From Roseitalea sp. (GTDB lineage: Bacteria > Pseudomonadota > Alphaproteobacteria > Rhizobiales > Rhizobiaceae), in NCBI GenBank assembly GCA_017642895.1, contig JAEPON010000004.1:124001-188000 (forward strand): a DNA stretch of 64,000 bases. The letters are read 5' to 3'. Positions 16,406 through 25,563 of the stretch are shown here, one piece after another. The first letter of the stretch is position 1; every line of letters begins with the position of its first letter. Under the pieces are notes generated by a model, which saw only the letters and a program-made list of their open reading frames with translations, did no database searches and was not told the origin of the DNA. The position numbers and the translations under genes were made by a program.

Positions 16406-17857
16406 ATGCTCGATCTGATCAATGTCAGCTACGACACGCAAATTCCCAACAATGTCGGGCTGAGCTCGGACAAGCGCGTGCTCAAGGCGCTGGAGAAATG
16501 GCATCCGGGTTACATCAACTGGTGGAACGACCTGATCCCGGACAATTTCCAGCAGTCGCTTGTCTATCTTCGCACCGCCGTCTCCGTCGATCCGAAGGGC
16601 TGGGCCAAGTTCGACTACGTGAAAATGCCCGAATATCGCTGGGGCGTGCTGCTGGCGCCGCAGGTCGAGGACCGGACGATCCCGTGCGGTGAACATGCCG
16701 GCGAGACCGCCTGGCAGGAGGTGCCGGGCGAATACCGCGCGATGCTGCGCCGGCTGATCGTCATCCAGGGCGACACCGAACCGGCGTCCGTCGAGCAGCA
16801 GCGGTTCCTCGGCAAGACCGCGCCCTCGCTCTACGACATGCGCAACCTGTTCCAGGTCAATGTGGAGGAGGGCCGGCATTTGTGGGCGATGGTCTACCTC
16901 TTGCACAAATATTTCGGCCGCGACGGCCGCGAGGAGGCTGACGATCTGCTGCGCCGCTCGTCGGGCTCGGAGGAAGCGCCGCGCATGCTCGGCGCCTTCA
17001 ACGAGGAAACGCCCGACTGGCTGTCCTTCTTCATGTTCACATACTTCACCGATCGCGACGGCAAGATGCAGCTGGAATCGCTCGCGCAGTCGGGCTTCGA
17101 TCCGCTGTCGCGCACCTGCCGCTTCATGCTGACCGAGGAAGCGCATCACATGTTCGTCGGCGAAACCGGCGTCGGCCGGACGATCCAGGCGACGTGCGAA
17201 GCGATGGTGAAGGCCGGCATCGAGGACCCGTACGACACCGATGCGATCCGCGCTTTGGGCGTGATCGACCTGCCGACCATCCAGAAGAAGCTGAACCTGC
17301 ACTACACGCTGTCTCTGGACCTGTTCGGCCAGGAAGTTTCGACCAATGCGGCGAATGCTTTCAACGCCGGCATCAAGGGCCGCTACATGGAAAGCCGGAT
17401 CGATGACGACCACAAGCTGCATGGCGACACATATGAGGTCTGGGATTTCGAGGACGGCAAGCTTGTGCGCAAGGAAGTGCCGGCCCTGACGGCGATCAAC
17501 ATGCGGCTGCGCGATGATTATACGCGCGATGCATCCGGCGGCGTCGGCCGCTGGAACAAGATCATCGAGAAGACCGGCATCGACTTCCAGATGAAGCTGC
17601 CGCATGAATCCTTCAACCGGAAGATCGGGGTGTTCGCCGACAAGCTGTTCGATCCTGACGGCAAGCTGCTGACCGGTGCCGAGTATGATGCCGGCATGCC
17701 CAACTGGCTGCCGACCCATGCCGATGGCGACTTCATCCAGTCGCTGATGGTGCCGGTTTACGAGCCGGGCCAGTATGCGAGCTGGATCGCGCCGCCCAAG
17801 GTCGGCATCGACAACAAGCCGGGCGACTTCGAATATGTGAAGCTGCACATGGCCTGA
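16406..17857 (+). CDS. boxB: Benzoyl-CoA 2,3-epoxidase oxygenase component BoxB
   Basis: 483 residues, typical for BoxB. It is a class I di-iron oxygenase; candidate ligands lie in VNVEEGRHLWAMVYLLHK (around 150-165) and LTEEAHHMFVGETGVG (around 241-255), each an E-x-x-H arrangement. It epoxidises benzoyl-CoA with O2 using electrons from BoxA. The start N-terminus MLDLINVSYDTQIPNNV is the usual one, and GGAGGAAGGACGACA precedes the ATG. It lies 46 bp after boxC and 72 bp before a small Cys-rich ORF. Confidence 0.94.
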   Translation: MLDLINVSYDTQIPNNVGLSSDKRVLKALEKWHPGYINWWNDLIPDNFQQSLVYLRTAVSVDPKGWAKFDYVKMPEYRWGVLLAPQVEDRTIPCGEHAGETAWQEVPGEYRAMLRRLIVIQGDTEPASVEQQRFLGKTAPSLYDMRNLFQVNVEEGRHLWAMVYLLHKYFGRDGREEADDLLRRSSGSEEAPRMLGAFNEETPDWLSFFMFTYFTDRDGKMQLESLAQSGFDPLSRTCRFMLTEEAHHMFVGETGVGRTIQATCEAMVKAGIEDPYDTDAIRALGVIDLPTIQKKLNLHYTLSLDLFGQEVSTNAANAFNAGIKGRYMESRIDDDHKLHGDTYEVWDFEDGKLVRKEVPALTAINMRLRDDYTRDASGGVGRWNKIIEKTGIDFQMKLPHESFNRKIGVFADKLFDPDGKLLTGAEYDAGMPNWLPTHADGDFIQSLMVPVYEPGQYASWIAPPKVGIDNKPGDFEYVKLHMA

Positions 17858-17929
17858 TCTGTCCATGTCAGACATGGCCGGTGTGTTTCTGGGCTGCGCC
17901 GGCCGCTCTCTTCAAGCCGGGAGGCACCA

Positions 17930-18094
17930 ATGGATATCAGCAGAAATGCCAAAAAGCCGGAGACGGCCGCGCGCTGCGGCGATGGTCTGAAGCAGTGCCT
18001 TGGCTGCAAGGACTGCAGGGGTCCGTGCCTGCTCTATGCGGAGCTTTACGGAAGCCTTGTCGTTGACGGCCCAGGTCGGGAACCGGCCGCATGA
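17930..18094 (+). CDS. Small Cys-rich protein with ferredoxin-like motif, between boxB and boxA
   Basis: 54 residues, starting at an ATG preceded by GGGAGGCACCA and ending as ATGA overlapping the boxA start, so it should be translationally coupled to boxA. Five cysteines lie at C16, C23, C26, C29 and C33: C23-x2-C26-x2-C29-x3-C33 reads [11 protein letters not shown], a [4Fe-4S] ferredoxin-type spacing, preceded by a fifth Cys. The N-terminus is lysine-rich. I do not recognise a named family. The strong ribosome site, overlap and motif argue that it is real. It could be a small electron carrier, an iron-sulfur donor or an assembly factor for BoxA/BoxB; this is inference. Confidence 0.65.
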   Translation: MDISRNAKKPETAARCGDGLKQCLGCKDCRGPCLLYAELYGSLVVDGPGREPAA

Positions 18095-19287
18095 ACCAGC
18101 CGGTCAAACAGCATCTGATCGATCCGGAAATCTGCATCCGCTGCTACACATGCGAGATGACGTGTCCGATCGGCGCCATCACCCATGACGACAACAATGT
18201 CGTGGTGGACGCGACCCAGTGCAATTTCTGCATGGACTGCATCCCGGTCTGCCCGACCGGCTCGATCGATGAGTGGCGGATCGTCAACGAGCCCTATTCG
18301 CTGGATGAGCAGTTCGGCTGGACCGAACTGCCCGCCCAGGACGAGATCGCGACCGACGGCAATAGCGCCGACACCTCGATCGAAGCCTTTGACGATGCCG
18401 TCGCGGCCCTTCTGGCGGAAGCCCATCAGGGCGCGGGCGGCAAGGCCAGGGCGCCGGCAAGCGCGGCCAAGCCGTCGATCAATCTCTACAACTTGGCCAA
18501 ACCCGCCGAGGCGACCGTCACCGGCAATTTCCGGTTGACCAGCGCCGATGGCGACAATGATGTCCGCCACATCATCCTGGACTTCGGCGCCACGCCGTTC
18601 CCCGTGCTTGAAGGCCAGTCGATCGGCATCATTCCGCCGGGCGCGGACGACAAGGGCGAGCCACATCTGCCGCGGCTCTATTCGGTCTCCAGCCCGCGCG
18701 ACGGCGAGCGGCCAAACTACAACAATGTCTCGCTGACGGTGAAGCGCGAGCCGAATGGCGTCTGCTCCAACCATGTCTGCGATCTCAAACCCGGTGATAC
18801 GGTGAAGGTGACGGGTCCGTTCGGCTCGACTTTCCTGTTGCCGTCCGATCCCGACGCCCATCTGATGATGATCTGCACGGGCACGGGCTCGGCGCCGTTC
18901 CGCGCCTTCACCATGCGGCGGCAGCGGGAAAATCCGCGTCTCGAAGATACGATGTCACTTTTCTTCGGCGCGCGGACGCCTGAAGACCTGCCCTATTTCG
19001 GCCCGCTCAAGAAGGTGCCCGAGACGTTCATGAAGAAGGTCTTCGCCTTTTCGCGCCAGCCCGAAAGCCCCAAAAACTATGTGCAGGACAAGCTGCGCGA
19101 GAATGCCGACGATGTGGCCGCGCTGATGCGCAACGCCAATGGCTACATCTATATTTGCGGGCTCAAGGCGATGGAGCACGGCGTCGAGGAAGCCTTGTCC
19201 GACATCGCGCGAAGCGCCGGGCTCGCATGGACCGAGGTGCGCGACGCCATGCGCGAGGACGGCCGCTATCATGTCGAGACCTATTAG
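18091..19287 (+). CDS. boxA: Benzoyl-CoA 2,3-epoxidase reductase component BoxA
   Basis: 398 residues. The N-terminus has two [4Fe-4S] motifs, C15-x2-C18-x2-C21-x3-C25 and C44-x2-C47-x2-C50-x3-C54. After a linker, an FNR-type FAD/NADPH reductase domain follows, with [12 protein letters not shown] (FAD), [25 protein letters not shown] (NADP) and a C-terminal [16 protein letters not shown]. BoxA passes electrons from NADPH to the di-iron oxygenase BoxB. Its ATG overlaps the stop of the small Cys-rich ORF. Confidence 0.94.
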   Translation: MNQPVKQHLIDPEICIRCYTCEMTCPIGAITHDDNNVVVDATQCNFCMDCIPVCPTGSIDEWRIVNEPYSLDEQFGWTELPAQDEIATDGNSADTSIEAFDDAVAALLAEAHQGAGGKARAPASAAKPSINLYNLAKPAEATVTGNFRLTSADGDNDVRHIILDFGATPFPVLEGQSIGIIPPGADDKGEPHLPRLYSVSSPRDGERPNYNNVSLTVKREPNGVCSNHVCDLKPGDTVKVTGPFGSTFLLPSDPDAHLMMICTGTGSAPFRAFTMRRQRENPRLEDTMSLFFGARTPEDLPYFGPLKKVPETFMKKVFAFSRQPESPKNYVQDKLRENADDVAALMRNANGYIYICGLKAMEHGVEEALSDIARSAGLAWTEVRDAMREDGRYHVETY

Positions 19288-19328
19288 GTCATAGATGCCG
19301 CCACAGGCGAATCGGGCGGAGCGACGAC

Positions 19329-19772
19329 ATGGACGACAGCATTTTCGAGCACGAGATTCGGGTGGGCTGGGGCGACTGCGATCCGGCGCGTATCGCTTAT
19401 ACCGGCAAGCTGCCCATGTTCGCGCTCGAGGCGATCGAGGCATGGTGGGAGCATCATCTGGGCGGTGGCTGGTACCAGATGGAACTCGATCGCGGGGTCG
19501 GAACGCCGTTTGTCCATATGAGCCTGAATTTCCGGTCGCCCGTCACGCCGCGCCACCGGCTCAGATGCAAGGTCTGGCCGACGCGCCTCGGCGAAACGTC
19601 GATCGGCTTCAGGGTCGAGGCCTTTCAGGATGGCACATTGTGCTTTGAAGGCGATTTCGTGTGCGTGTTCGCCGTGCCCATCGAACTGAAAAAGACCCCG
19701 CCGCCCGACGATATCCGGACAATTGTCGAGGCGCAGATTCGCACCGGCGCAGGGCCATCCGCCGCACGGTAA
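19329..19772 (+). CDS. 4-hydroxybenzoyl-CoA thioesterase-family hotdog enzyme
   Basis: 147 residues. VGWGDCDPARIAYTGKLP near residue 12 contains the catalytic-aspartate motif of 4HBT-type hotdog thioesterases. HMSLNFRSPVTPRHRLRC follows as the central strand. Its place at the end of the boxCBA unit, ahead of boxR, suggests it hydrolyses benzoyl-CoA or pathway CoA esters to recover CoA when intermediates build up. Substrate specificity cannot be read from sequence. The gap to boxA is 41 bp. Confidence 0.87.
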   Translation: MDDSIFEHEIRVGWGDCDPARIAYTGKLPMFALEAIEAWWEHHLGGGWYQMELDRGVGTPFVHMSLNFRSPVTPRHRLRCKVWPTRLGETSIGFRVEAFQDGTLCFEGDFVCVFAVPIELKKTPPPDDIRTIVEAQIRTGAGPSAAR

Positions 19773-19808
19773 CCGTGTCGGCGGGCGCTGCGATTGCAGG
19801 CATTGAGA

Positions 19809-19845
19809 AATACCCGCACTGGGGTATTTTGTGCACTATTGTACA
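19809..19845 (+). promoter_or_regulatory. BoxR-type box and palindrome before boxR
   Basis: TGCA-CTATTG-TACA (19832-19845) is a one-mismatch copy of the BoxR operator, 16 bp before the boxR ATG. Next to it is a near-palindrome, AATACCCG-CACT-GGGGTATT (19809-19828). This fits an autoregulated internal promoter for boxR. Confidence 0.6.
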
Positions 19846-19861
19846 CATTGCGACGGCCAGC

Positions 19862-20779
19862 ATGAGCGAAATCACCAACTTCAAGGGCGTGGCGCAAAAG
19901 ACCACCAGCGAAAGCCAGTCCGACGCGATGGTGGCGATGCTGCTCAAGCGGGTCGGTGAGCGGGTGCGCAAGGCACGCGAGCTCAAGGGCATTCCGCGCC
20001 GAGTGCTGTCGGAGATTTCCGGCGTGTCGCCGCGCTATCTGGCGCAGCTTGAATCCGGCGAGGGCAACATCTCCATCGGCCTTCTGCAAAAGGTGGCGGT
20101 GGCGCTGGACTACCGGATCGAATGGCTGGTCGGCGCCGAAGATCCCTGGTCTTCGGACACGATGCGGGTCGCCGACCTGTTCCGGCGGGCGGGCTTTCAC
20201 ACGCGCCAGGAGGTGATCGACCTTTTGTCGCCCGACACCGAGACCGACATGCGCGCCAGCCGCATCTGCCTGATCGGGCTGCGCGGCGCAGGCAAGTCGA
20301 CGTTGGGCGCGATGACCGGCGAGCGTCTTGGTGTCCCGTTCGTCGAACTCAATCGCGAGATCGAGGAGCAGAGCGGCATGCCGGTCAACGAGCTTCTCGC
20401 CTTTTACGGCCAGGAGGGCTACCGCAAGCTGGAGGCGCAGGCGCTCGAACGGGTGATCGCCACCCATGATGCGATGATCCTTGCCGTTGCCGGCGGGATC
20501 GTCTCCGACCCGCAGACCTACACCATGCTGCTGGCGCATTTCCACACGGTCTGGCTGAAGGCCGCACCCGAGGACCATATGGAGCGGGTGAGGGCGCAGG
20601 GCGATACGCGGCCCATGGGTGGCAATCCCGAAGCGATGGACGAGCTCAAATCGATCCTGACGAGCCGGGAGGCGCTTTACGGTCGGGCGCTGTCGCAGAT
20701 CGATACCAGCGGCCGAAGCCTGGAGGAAACGCTTGACGAACTGATCGGCGTCATCGGCGAGCGGGGGTTCCTGCGCTAG
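19862..20779 (+). CDS. boxR: BoxR, benzoyl-CoA-responsive transcriptional repressor
   Basis: 305 residues with the distinctive BoxR/BzdR fusion. The N-terminal XRE-type helix-turn-helix (about 30-95) reads VGERVRKARELKGIPRRVLSEISGVSPRYLAQLESGEGN. The C-terminal half is shikimate-kinase-like, with P-loop CLIGLRGAGKSTLG near residue 140 and VAGGIVSDPQTY. In characterised homologs the C-terminal domain binds benzoyl-CoA and releases DNA. TGCA-N6-TGCA repeats in front of the ligase operon, boxC and this gene are its expected targets. Confidence 0.93.
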   Translation: MSEITNFKGVAQKTTSESQSDAMVAMLLKRVGERVRKARELKGIPRRVLSEISGVSPRYLAQLESGEGNISIGLLQKVAVALDYRIEWLVGAEDPWSSDTMRVADLFRRAGFHTRQEVIDLLSPDTETDMRASRICLIGLRGAGKSTLGAMTGERLGVPFVELNREIEEQSGMPVNELLAFYGQEGYRKLEAQALERVIATHDAMILAVAGGIVSDPQTYTMLLAHFHTVWLKAAPEDHMERVRAQGDTRPMGGNPEAMDELKSILTSREALYGRALSQIDTSGRSLEETLDELIGVIGERGFLR

Positions 20780-20834
20780 AGCCTGCCGGCCGGGCAAGAG
20801 CATGATCGAACACACCAATTCTCAGGAACACAAA

Positions 20835-22904
20835 ATGACAGTGACATGGAGGCGGCAAGGCGACGCCGGGCTTGTTGAACTTGCCAATCCGCCGGTGAAC
20901 GCCATGGGTCTGGCCGTGCGGCAGGGACTGATGGACGCGGTGAAATGGGCAGAGAACGAACCCGGCCTTTGGCGGGTCATCGTCTCCGGCCAGGGCAGGG
21001 CGTTTGCCGCTGGTGGCGACGCGCGCGAGTTCGATGGCGATCCCGTGCCGCCACACCTGCCCGACGTGCTCGATGCGATCGAATCAAGCACCGTGCCGTG
21101 GATCGCCGCGGCCCATGGCGTGGCGCTTGGCGGCGGCGCCGAACTGATGTTCGCCTGCCGCTATCGCATCGCGGCGCCGGGCACGAATATCGGCCTTCCG
21201 GAAGTCACGCTCGGCGTGGTGCCGGGCGCGGGTGGCACGCAGCGGCTGCCGCGGCTGGTCGGTCTTGGCGGAGCGCTCGACCTGATTTCCTCAGGAAAAC
21301 CGGTCAGCGCGACCGATGCCCATGAGATGGGGCTCGTCGATGCCGTAGCCGACGACCCGGTCGCCCACGCCATGGCGCTCGACATGGCTTTGGTACGGGA
21401 TCGGCCGGTCCTGTCGACGCTTGATGGCCCGGCATCCGACGATGACGCCGTCGAAACGGCGCGCGCGACGGCGCACAAGCGCATGCGCGGCCAGATCGCG
21501 CCGCAAAGGGCGATCGACCTTGTGGCGCTTTCGGCGCGTGCGCCGTTCCGCGATGCGCTGGCGCAGGAGCGCGCGACCTTTGTCGAGTTGCGGACGACGG
21601 ATCAGGCAAGGGCGCTGCGGCACATCTTTTTCGCCGAACGGGCGGCCAAGGCGCCCGGCTGGCTCGATGCGGAGCCGCGCCCGGTGGACCGCGCGGCCGT
21701 TGTGGGCGGCGGCACGATGGGCGCCGGCATTGCCTATGCACTGCTTCTCGCCGGGATCGACGTGACGCTGCTTGAAACCGATGCGGATGGGGTCGCGCGC
21801 GCCAAGGCCAATATCGGCCGCACCATGGATCAGAGCGCCAAGCGCGGCCTTCTGTCCGGCGAAAAGCGTGGCCGGATCGAGGCGGCGCTGACGGTCACCG
21901 ACGATTATGGCGCGGCAGCCGAGGCGGACCTTGCCATCGAGGCGGCGTTTGAGAGCATGGACGTCAAAAAGGCGGTGTTCGGGCGGCTCGAAAAGGCGTT
22001 ACCAACCGACGCGGTGCTCGCCACCAACACCTCCTATCTCGATGTCAACGAGATCGCCGCCGGGCTTGCCGATCCGTCGCGGCTGGTCGGCCTGCATTTC
22101 TTTGCACCGGCACACATCATGAAACTGCTTGAGATCGTGCAGGGGGATGAGACGAGCCATCACGCGCTGGCGACCGGCTTTGCTCTCGCCAAGCGTCTCA
22201 GGAAAGTGCCTGTCCTGTCCGGCGTCTGCGACGGTTTCATCGGCAACCGCATCCTTGCCCGCTATCGCGAGGCGGCCGACACGCTTTTGATGGACGGCAC
22301 CAACCCCTGGGAACTGGACGAGGCGATGGTCGCGTTCGGCTATGCGATGGGCCCTTACGAGGCGCAGGATCTGTCGGGTCTCGACATCGCCCATGCCAAC
22401 CGCCAGCGCCAGGCGGCGACCCGCGATCCGAACCGGCGCTACATCCCGATCGGCGACCGCATGGTTGCCGAAGGACGCCTCGGCAAGAAGGTCGGCGTCG
22501 GCTGGTACCGCTATCCGGGCGGCGGCGGCAAGGTGGTCGATCCGCTGATCGAGGATCTGGTCCGCGAGGAGGCCCATTTCGCCAAGGTGGAGCGGCGCGC
22601 TTTCACCGACGATGAAATCCGCCGCCGGCTGGTGCTGGCCATGATCAACGAGGCGGCCGACATATTGGCCGAAGGCATCGCACAATCGGCCGCCGACATC
22701 GATCTGGTGACCGTGTTCGGCTACGGTTTTCCGCGCTGGCGCGGCGGTCTGATGCACCATGCCGACACGCTTGGTGCCGATTGCATCGTCGCCGACCTGC
22801 GAACGCTGGAAGCCGAGGACCCGATCGTCTGGAAGCCGAGCGCAGCGCTTGTGGCCTGCGCGGAGCAGGGCATCCGACTGGCCGACTACCGGTCAGACCG
22901 TTAA
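20835..22904 (+). CDS. Bifunctional enoyl-CoA hydratase / 3-hydroxyacyl-CoA dehydrogenase
   Basis: About 689 residues of FadB-like architecture. The N-terminal crotonase domain has HGVALGGGAELMFACRYRIA and the GLPEVTLGVVPGAGGTQRLP segment. The NAD-binding domain begins at VVGGGTMGAGIAYALLLAG. The dehydrogenase domain has the HFFAPAHIMKLLEIV catalytic-His region and GFIGNRILARYREAAD. CAGGAACACAAA precedes the ATG at 20835; an ATG at 20802 has no good site. It lies between boxR and the paa operon and may process dehydroadipyl-CoA and 3-hydroxyadipyl-CoA for both routes, the roles of PaaF/PaaH. That assignment is from context. No thiolase (paaJ/pcaF) is in the window. Confidence 0.88.
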   Translation: MTVTWRRQGDAGLVELANPPVNAMGLAVRQGLMDAVKWAENEPGLWRVIVSGQGRAFAAGGDAREFDGDPVPPHLPDVLDAIESSTVPWIAAAHGVALGGGAELMFACRYRIAAPGTNIGLPEVTLGVVPGAGGTQRLPRLVGLGGALDLISSGKPVSATDAHEMGLVDAVADDPVAHAMALDMALVRDRPVLSTLDGPASDDDAVETARATAHKRMRGQIAPQRAIDLVALSARAPFRDALAQERATFVELRTTDQARALRHIFFAERAAKAPGWLDAEPRPVDRAAVVGGGTMGAGIAYALLLAGIDVTLLETDADGVARAKANIGRTMDQSAKRGLLSGEKRGRIEAALTVTDDYGAAAEADLAIEAAFESMDVKKAVFGRLEKALPTDAVLATNTSYLDVNEIAAGLADPSRLVGLHFFAPAHIMKLLEIVQGDETSHHALATGFALAKRLRKVPVLSGVCDGFIGNRILARYREAADTLLMDGTNPWELDEAMVAFGYAMGPYEAQDLSGLDIAHANRQRQAATRDPNRRYIPIGDRMVAEGRLGKKVGVGWYRYPGGGGKVVDPLIEDLVREEAHFAKVERRAFTDDEIRRRLVLAMINEAADILAEGIAQSAADIDLVTVFGYGFPRWRGGLMHHADTLGADCIVADLRTLEAEDPIVWKPSAALVACAEQGIRLADYRSDR

Positions 22905-22956
22905 CGGTGTGAAACGCGACGAGAACCCTTTTCAAACCGACGCGAATGGTTTATAA

Positions 22957-22970
22957 ACCGACCGATCGGT
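22957..22970. promoter_or_regulatory. PaaR-like TetR operator, site 2, before paaA
   Basis: ACCGACCGATCGGT, followed by TAATTAATTGCA, differs from the 14-bp consensus at one base. The core ACCGATCGGT is a perfect palindrome. It is 51 bp upstream of the paaA ATG, where a repressor would block transcription of paaABCDE-paaZ. Confidence 0.8.
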
Positions 22971-23020
22971 TAATTAATTGCAGCGGCTTTGCCGCGCGGC
23001 CGAGAGCGGAGGAGACGGTG

Positions 23021-24010
23021 ATGTATGCCCAGATGGTGAAATCCACCGGCACGCTGAAGACGCGTGAAGAGATGGACGAGCGCGAGCGTGCCTTTCAGGA
23101 CCGGATCGACGCGGGCGAAAAGATCGAGCCGCAGGACTGGATGCCCGAAGGCTATCGTAAGACGCTGATCCGGCAGATCGGCCAGCACGCCCATTCCGAG
23201 ATCGTCGGCCAGCTTCCCGAGGGCAACTGGATCACGCGCGCGCCCACCCTCGAAAGAAAAGCCATCCTGCTCGCCAAGGTGCAGGACGAGGCCGGCCACG
23301 GGCTCTATCTCTATTGCGCCGCCGAGACGCTGGGCGTCAGCCGCGACGAGATGACCGAGAAGCTGCATGACGGGAAGATGAAATATTCCTCCATCTTCAA
23401 CTATCCCACGCTCACCTGGGCCGACATCGGCGCGGTGGGCTGGCTGGTCGATGGCGCGGCGATCATGAACCAGGTCGCTCTGCAGCGCACCTCCTACGGA
23501 CCCTATTCGCGGGCGATGGTGCGCATCTGCAAGGAAGAGAGCTTCCACCAGCGCCAGGGCTATTCGATCATGATGACAATGGCCGCCGGCACGCCCGAAC
23601 AAAAGCGCATGGCCCAGGATGCGCTGGACCGGCTCTGGTATCCCTCGCTGATGATGTTCGGTCCGTCGGACAAGGACAGCGTCCACTCGGCCCAGTCCAT
23701 GGCCTGGAAGATCAAGGTCAGCACCAATGACGAGTTGCGCCAGAAATTCGTCGACCAGACGGTGCCCCAGGCCGAATATCTTGGCCTGACAATCCCCGAT
23801 GAGAAGCTTGACTGGAACGAGGCGAAGGGCGGCTATGACTTCTCCGAGCCGGACTGGCAGGAGTTCCACGATGTGCTGGCGGGCAACGGCCCGTGCAATG
23901 CCGACCGGATGTCCGCGCGGCGCACCGCCTGGGAGGATGGCGCCTGGTATCGCGACGGTCTCGTCGCCCATGCAAACAAGCGCGCCGCACAGCGCATGGC
24001 AGCGGAGTAA
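23021..24010 (+). CDS. paaA: Phenylacetyl-CoA 1,2-epoxidase catalytic subunit PaaA
   Basis: 329 residues. A class I di-iron ferritin-like fold with [20 protein letters not shown] and [17 protein letters not shown], each carrying E-x-x-H iron ligands. It converts phenylacetyl-CoA to the ring 1,2-epoxide with O2, with PaaC as structural partner and electrons from PaaE. The N-terminus starts [20 protein letters not shown], and GGAGGAGACGGTG precedes the ATG. It is the first gene of the plus-strand paa operon, behind the PaaR-like site. Confidence 0.96.
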   Translation: MYAQMVKSTGTLKTREEMDERERAFQDRIDAGEKIEPQDWMPEGYRKTLIRQIGQHAHSEIVGQLPEGNWITRAPTLERKAILLAKVQDEAGHGLYLYCAAETLGVSRDEMTEKLHDGKMKYSSIFNYPTLTWADIGAVGWLVDGAAIMNQVALQRTSYGPYSRAMVRICKEESFHQRQGYSIMMTMAAGTPEQKRMAQDALDRLWYPSLMMFGPSDKDSVHSAQSMAWKIKVSTNDELRQKFVDQTVPQAEYLGLTIPDEKLDWNEAKGGYDFSEPDWQEFHDVLAGNGPCNADRMSARRTAWEDGAWYRDGLVAHANKRAAQRMAAE

Positions 24011-24013
24011 AAA

Positions 24014-24298
24014 ATGTCTTCTGAATGGCCCCTTTGGGAAGTCTTCATTCGCGGCCAGCATGGCCTGAACCATCGCCATGTGGGGTCGCTGCATGCGCCC
24101 GATGCCGAAATGGCGATCAAGAACGCCCGCGATGTCTATACGCGCCGCAATGAAGGCGTCAGCATCTGGGTGGTGCCGTCGAACCAGATCACGGCCAGCG
24201 TGCCGTCCGAAAAGGGTCCGATGTTCGAGCCGTCCAAGTCGAAGATCTACCGTCATCCGACCTTCTACGACATCCCGGACGACGTGGGGCACATGTGA
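24014..24298 (+). CDS. paaB: Phenylacetyl-CoA epoxidase subunit PaaB
   Basis: 94 residues, the standard PaaB size, beginning WPLWEVFIRGQHGLNHRHVGSLHAPDAEMA, which is diagnostic. PaaB bridges PaaAC heterodimers in the epoxidase complex and is required for activity. GGAGTAAAAA precedes the ATG, 3 nt after paaA. The stop overlaps the next start (ATGTGATG). Confidence 0.95.
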   Translation: MSSEWPLWEVFIRGQHGLNHRHVGSLHAPDAEMAIKNARDVYTRRNEGVSIWVVPSNQITASVPSEKGPMFEPSKSKIYRHPTFYDIPDDVGHM

Positions 24299-25050
24299 TG
24301 AGCGCGCTTTGTGAGTTCGCGCTGCGCATGGGCGACAACACGCTGATCCTCGGCCATCGCGTGTCGGAATGGTGCGGCCATGCGCCGGTGCTGGAAGAAG
24401 ACATCGCGCTCGCCAACACCGCGCTCGACCTGATCGGCCAGACGCAGATGTGGCTTGGTCTCGCGGGCGAGGTGGAAGGTAATGGCCGCACGGCTGATCA
24501 CCTCGCTTACAAGCGCGACGCGTGGGATTTCCGCAACGTGCTTCTGGTCGAACGCCCCAATGGCGATTTCGGCCAGACGCTGATGCGCCAGTTCCTGTTC
24601 GATGCCTGGCATCATCCGATGCTGAAATGGCTGTCGGAGAATTCGGCCGAGAAGCGCGTTGCCGAGATCGCCGAGAAGGCCGTGCGCGAGGCGGCTTATC
24701 ATCTGGAGCGATCGGCTGACCTTGTCATTCGCCTTGGTGACGGCACGGACGAAAGCCATCGTCGCATGCAGGACGCGTTGGCTTATCACTGGACCTACAC
24801 CGGCGAGATGTTCGAGGCGGACGCGGTCGATGGCGAACTGGCCGACGCCGGCGTCGCGCCTGACCCTGCGGCGATGAAGCCGGGCTGGGACGCGCTTGTC
24901 GGCGATGTTCTGGCCGAGGCCACATTAGCGGTTCCCGAAAACGATTTTGCGCACAAGGGCGGCCGGCGCGGCCAGCACGCCGAGCATCTGGGCCATATCC
25001 TGGCCTCCATGCAGTTTCTGCCGCGGGCCTACCCCGATGCGCGCTGGTGA
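24298..25050 (+). CDS. paaC: Phenylacetyl-CoA epoxidase structural subunit PaaC
   Basis: 250 residues. A ferritin-like helical protein related to PaaA, with LGHRVSEWCGHAPVLEEDIALANTALDLIGQ and LFDAWHHPMLKWLSENS. It forms the PaaAC heterodimer and does not itself carry the active iron site. The ATG at 24298 overlaps the paaB stop; a GTG one codon earlier is possible. Its end overlaps paaD by 14 nt. Confidence 0.94.
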   Translation: MSALCEFALRMGDNTLILGHRVSEWCGHAPVLEEDIALANTALDLIGQTQMWLGLAGEVEGNGRTADHLAYKRDAWDFRNVLLVERPNGDFGQTLMRQFLFDAWHHPMLKWLSENSAEKRVAEIAEKAVREAAYHLERSADLVIRLGDGTDESHRRMQDALAYHWTYTGEMFEADAVDGELADAGVAPDPAAMKPGWDALVGDVLAEATLAVPENDFAHKGGRRGQHAEHLGHILASMQFLPRAYPDARW

Positions 25051-25555
25051 AACCCTTCCGAGCATTGATGATGTGATGGGGTGGCTGGCCGAGGTGCCGG
25101 ACCCGGAAATCCCGGTCGTCTCGGTCGTTGATCTCGGCATTGTGCGTGATGTGGCTTTTGACGACGACACGCTGGTCGTCACGATCACGCCGACCTATTC
25201 GGGCTGCCCGGCCACGTCGGTCATCGCGTTCGAGATCGAGGCGGCCATTCGCGACCATGGCGTCGACAATGTCCGGCTCGAAAACCAGATTTCGCCGCCC
25301 TGGTCGACCGACTGGATCGGGCCGGAGGCGCGCGAGAAGCTGCGCCAATATGGCATTGCACCGCCGATCGATGGCACCGCCGCCGATGGCCGACGCGTGG
25401 CGCGGTTGCTCGGCGAAGGCAATGCCAGGGTGGAATGTCCGCGCTGCGGCTCGGCCAACACGGCGGAGGTCAGCCGCTTCGGCTCGACACCGTGCAAGGC
25501 GGCCTGGCGCTGCAACGATTGTCTGGAACCGTTCGACTATTTCAAGTGCATTTGA
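25037..25555 (+). CDS. paaD: Phenylacetyl-CoA epoxidase accessory protein PaaD
   Basis: 172 residues. The N-terminal MIP18/DUF59 domain contains VPDPEIPVVSVVDLGIVRDV and TPTYSGCPATSVIAFEIE. The C-terminus is a zinc-ribbon-like Cys cluster (CPRCGSANT ... CKAAWRCNDCLEPFDYFKC), the PaaD pattern. It is thought to serve iron-sulfur maturation of the epoxidase system, probably of PaaE. The ATG lies inside the end of paaC. Confidence 0.94.
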   Translation: MRAGETLPSIDDVMGWLAEVPDPEIPVVSVVDLGIVRDVAFDDDTLVVTITPTYSGCPATSVIAFEIEAAIRDHGVDNVRLENQISPPWSTDWIGPEAREKLRQYGIAPPIDGTAADGRRVARLLGEGNARVECPRCGSANTAEVSRFGSTPCKAAWRCNDCLEPFDYFKCI

Positions 25556-25563
25556 GGCCGATC

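Noticed and set aside
14581..16422. 613-codon minus-strand open frame opposite boxC
   Set aside because: The translation is low-complexity and rich in His/Arg/Asp with no family motif, while boxC on the other strand is unmistakable.
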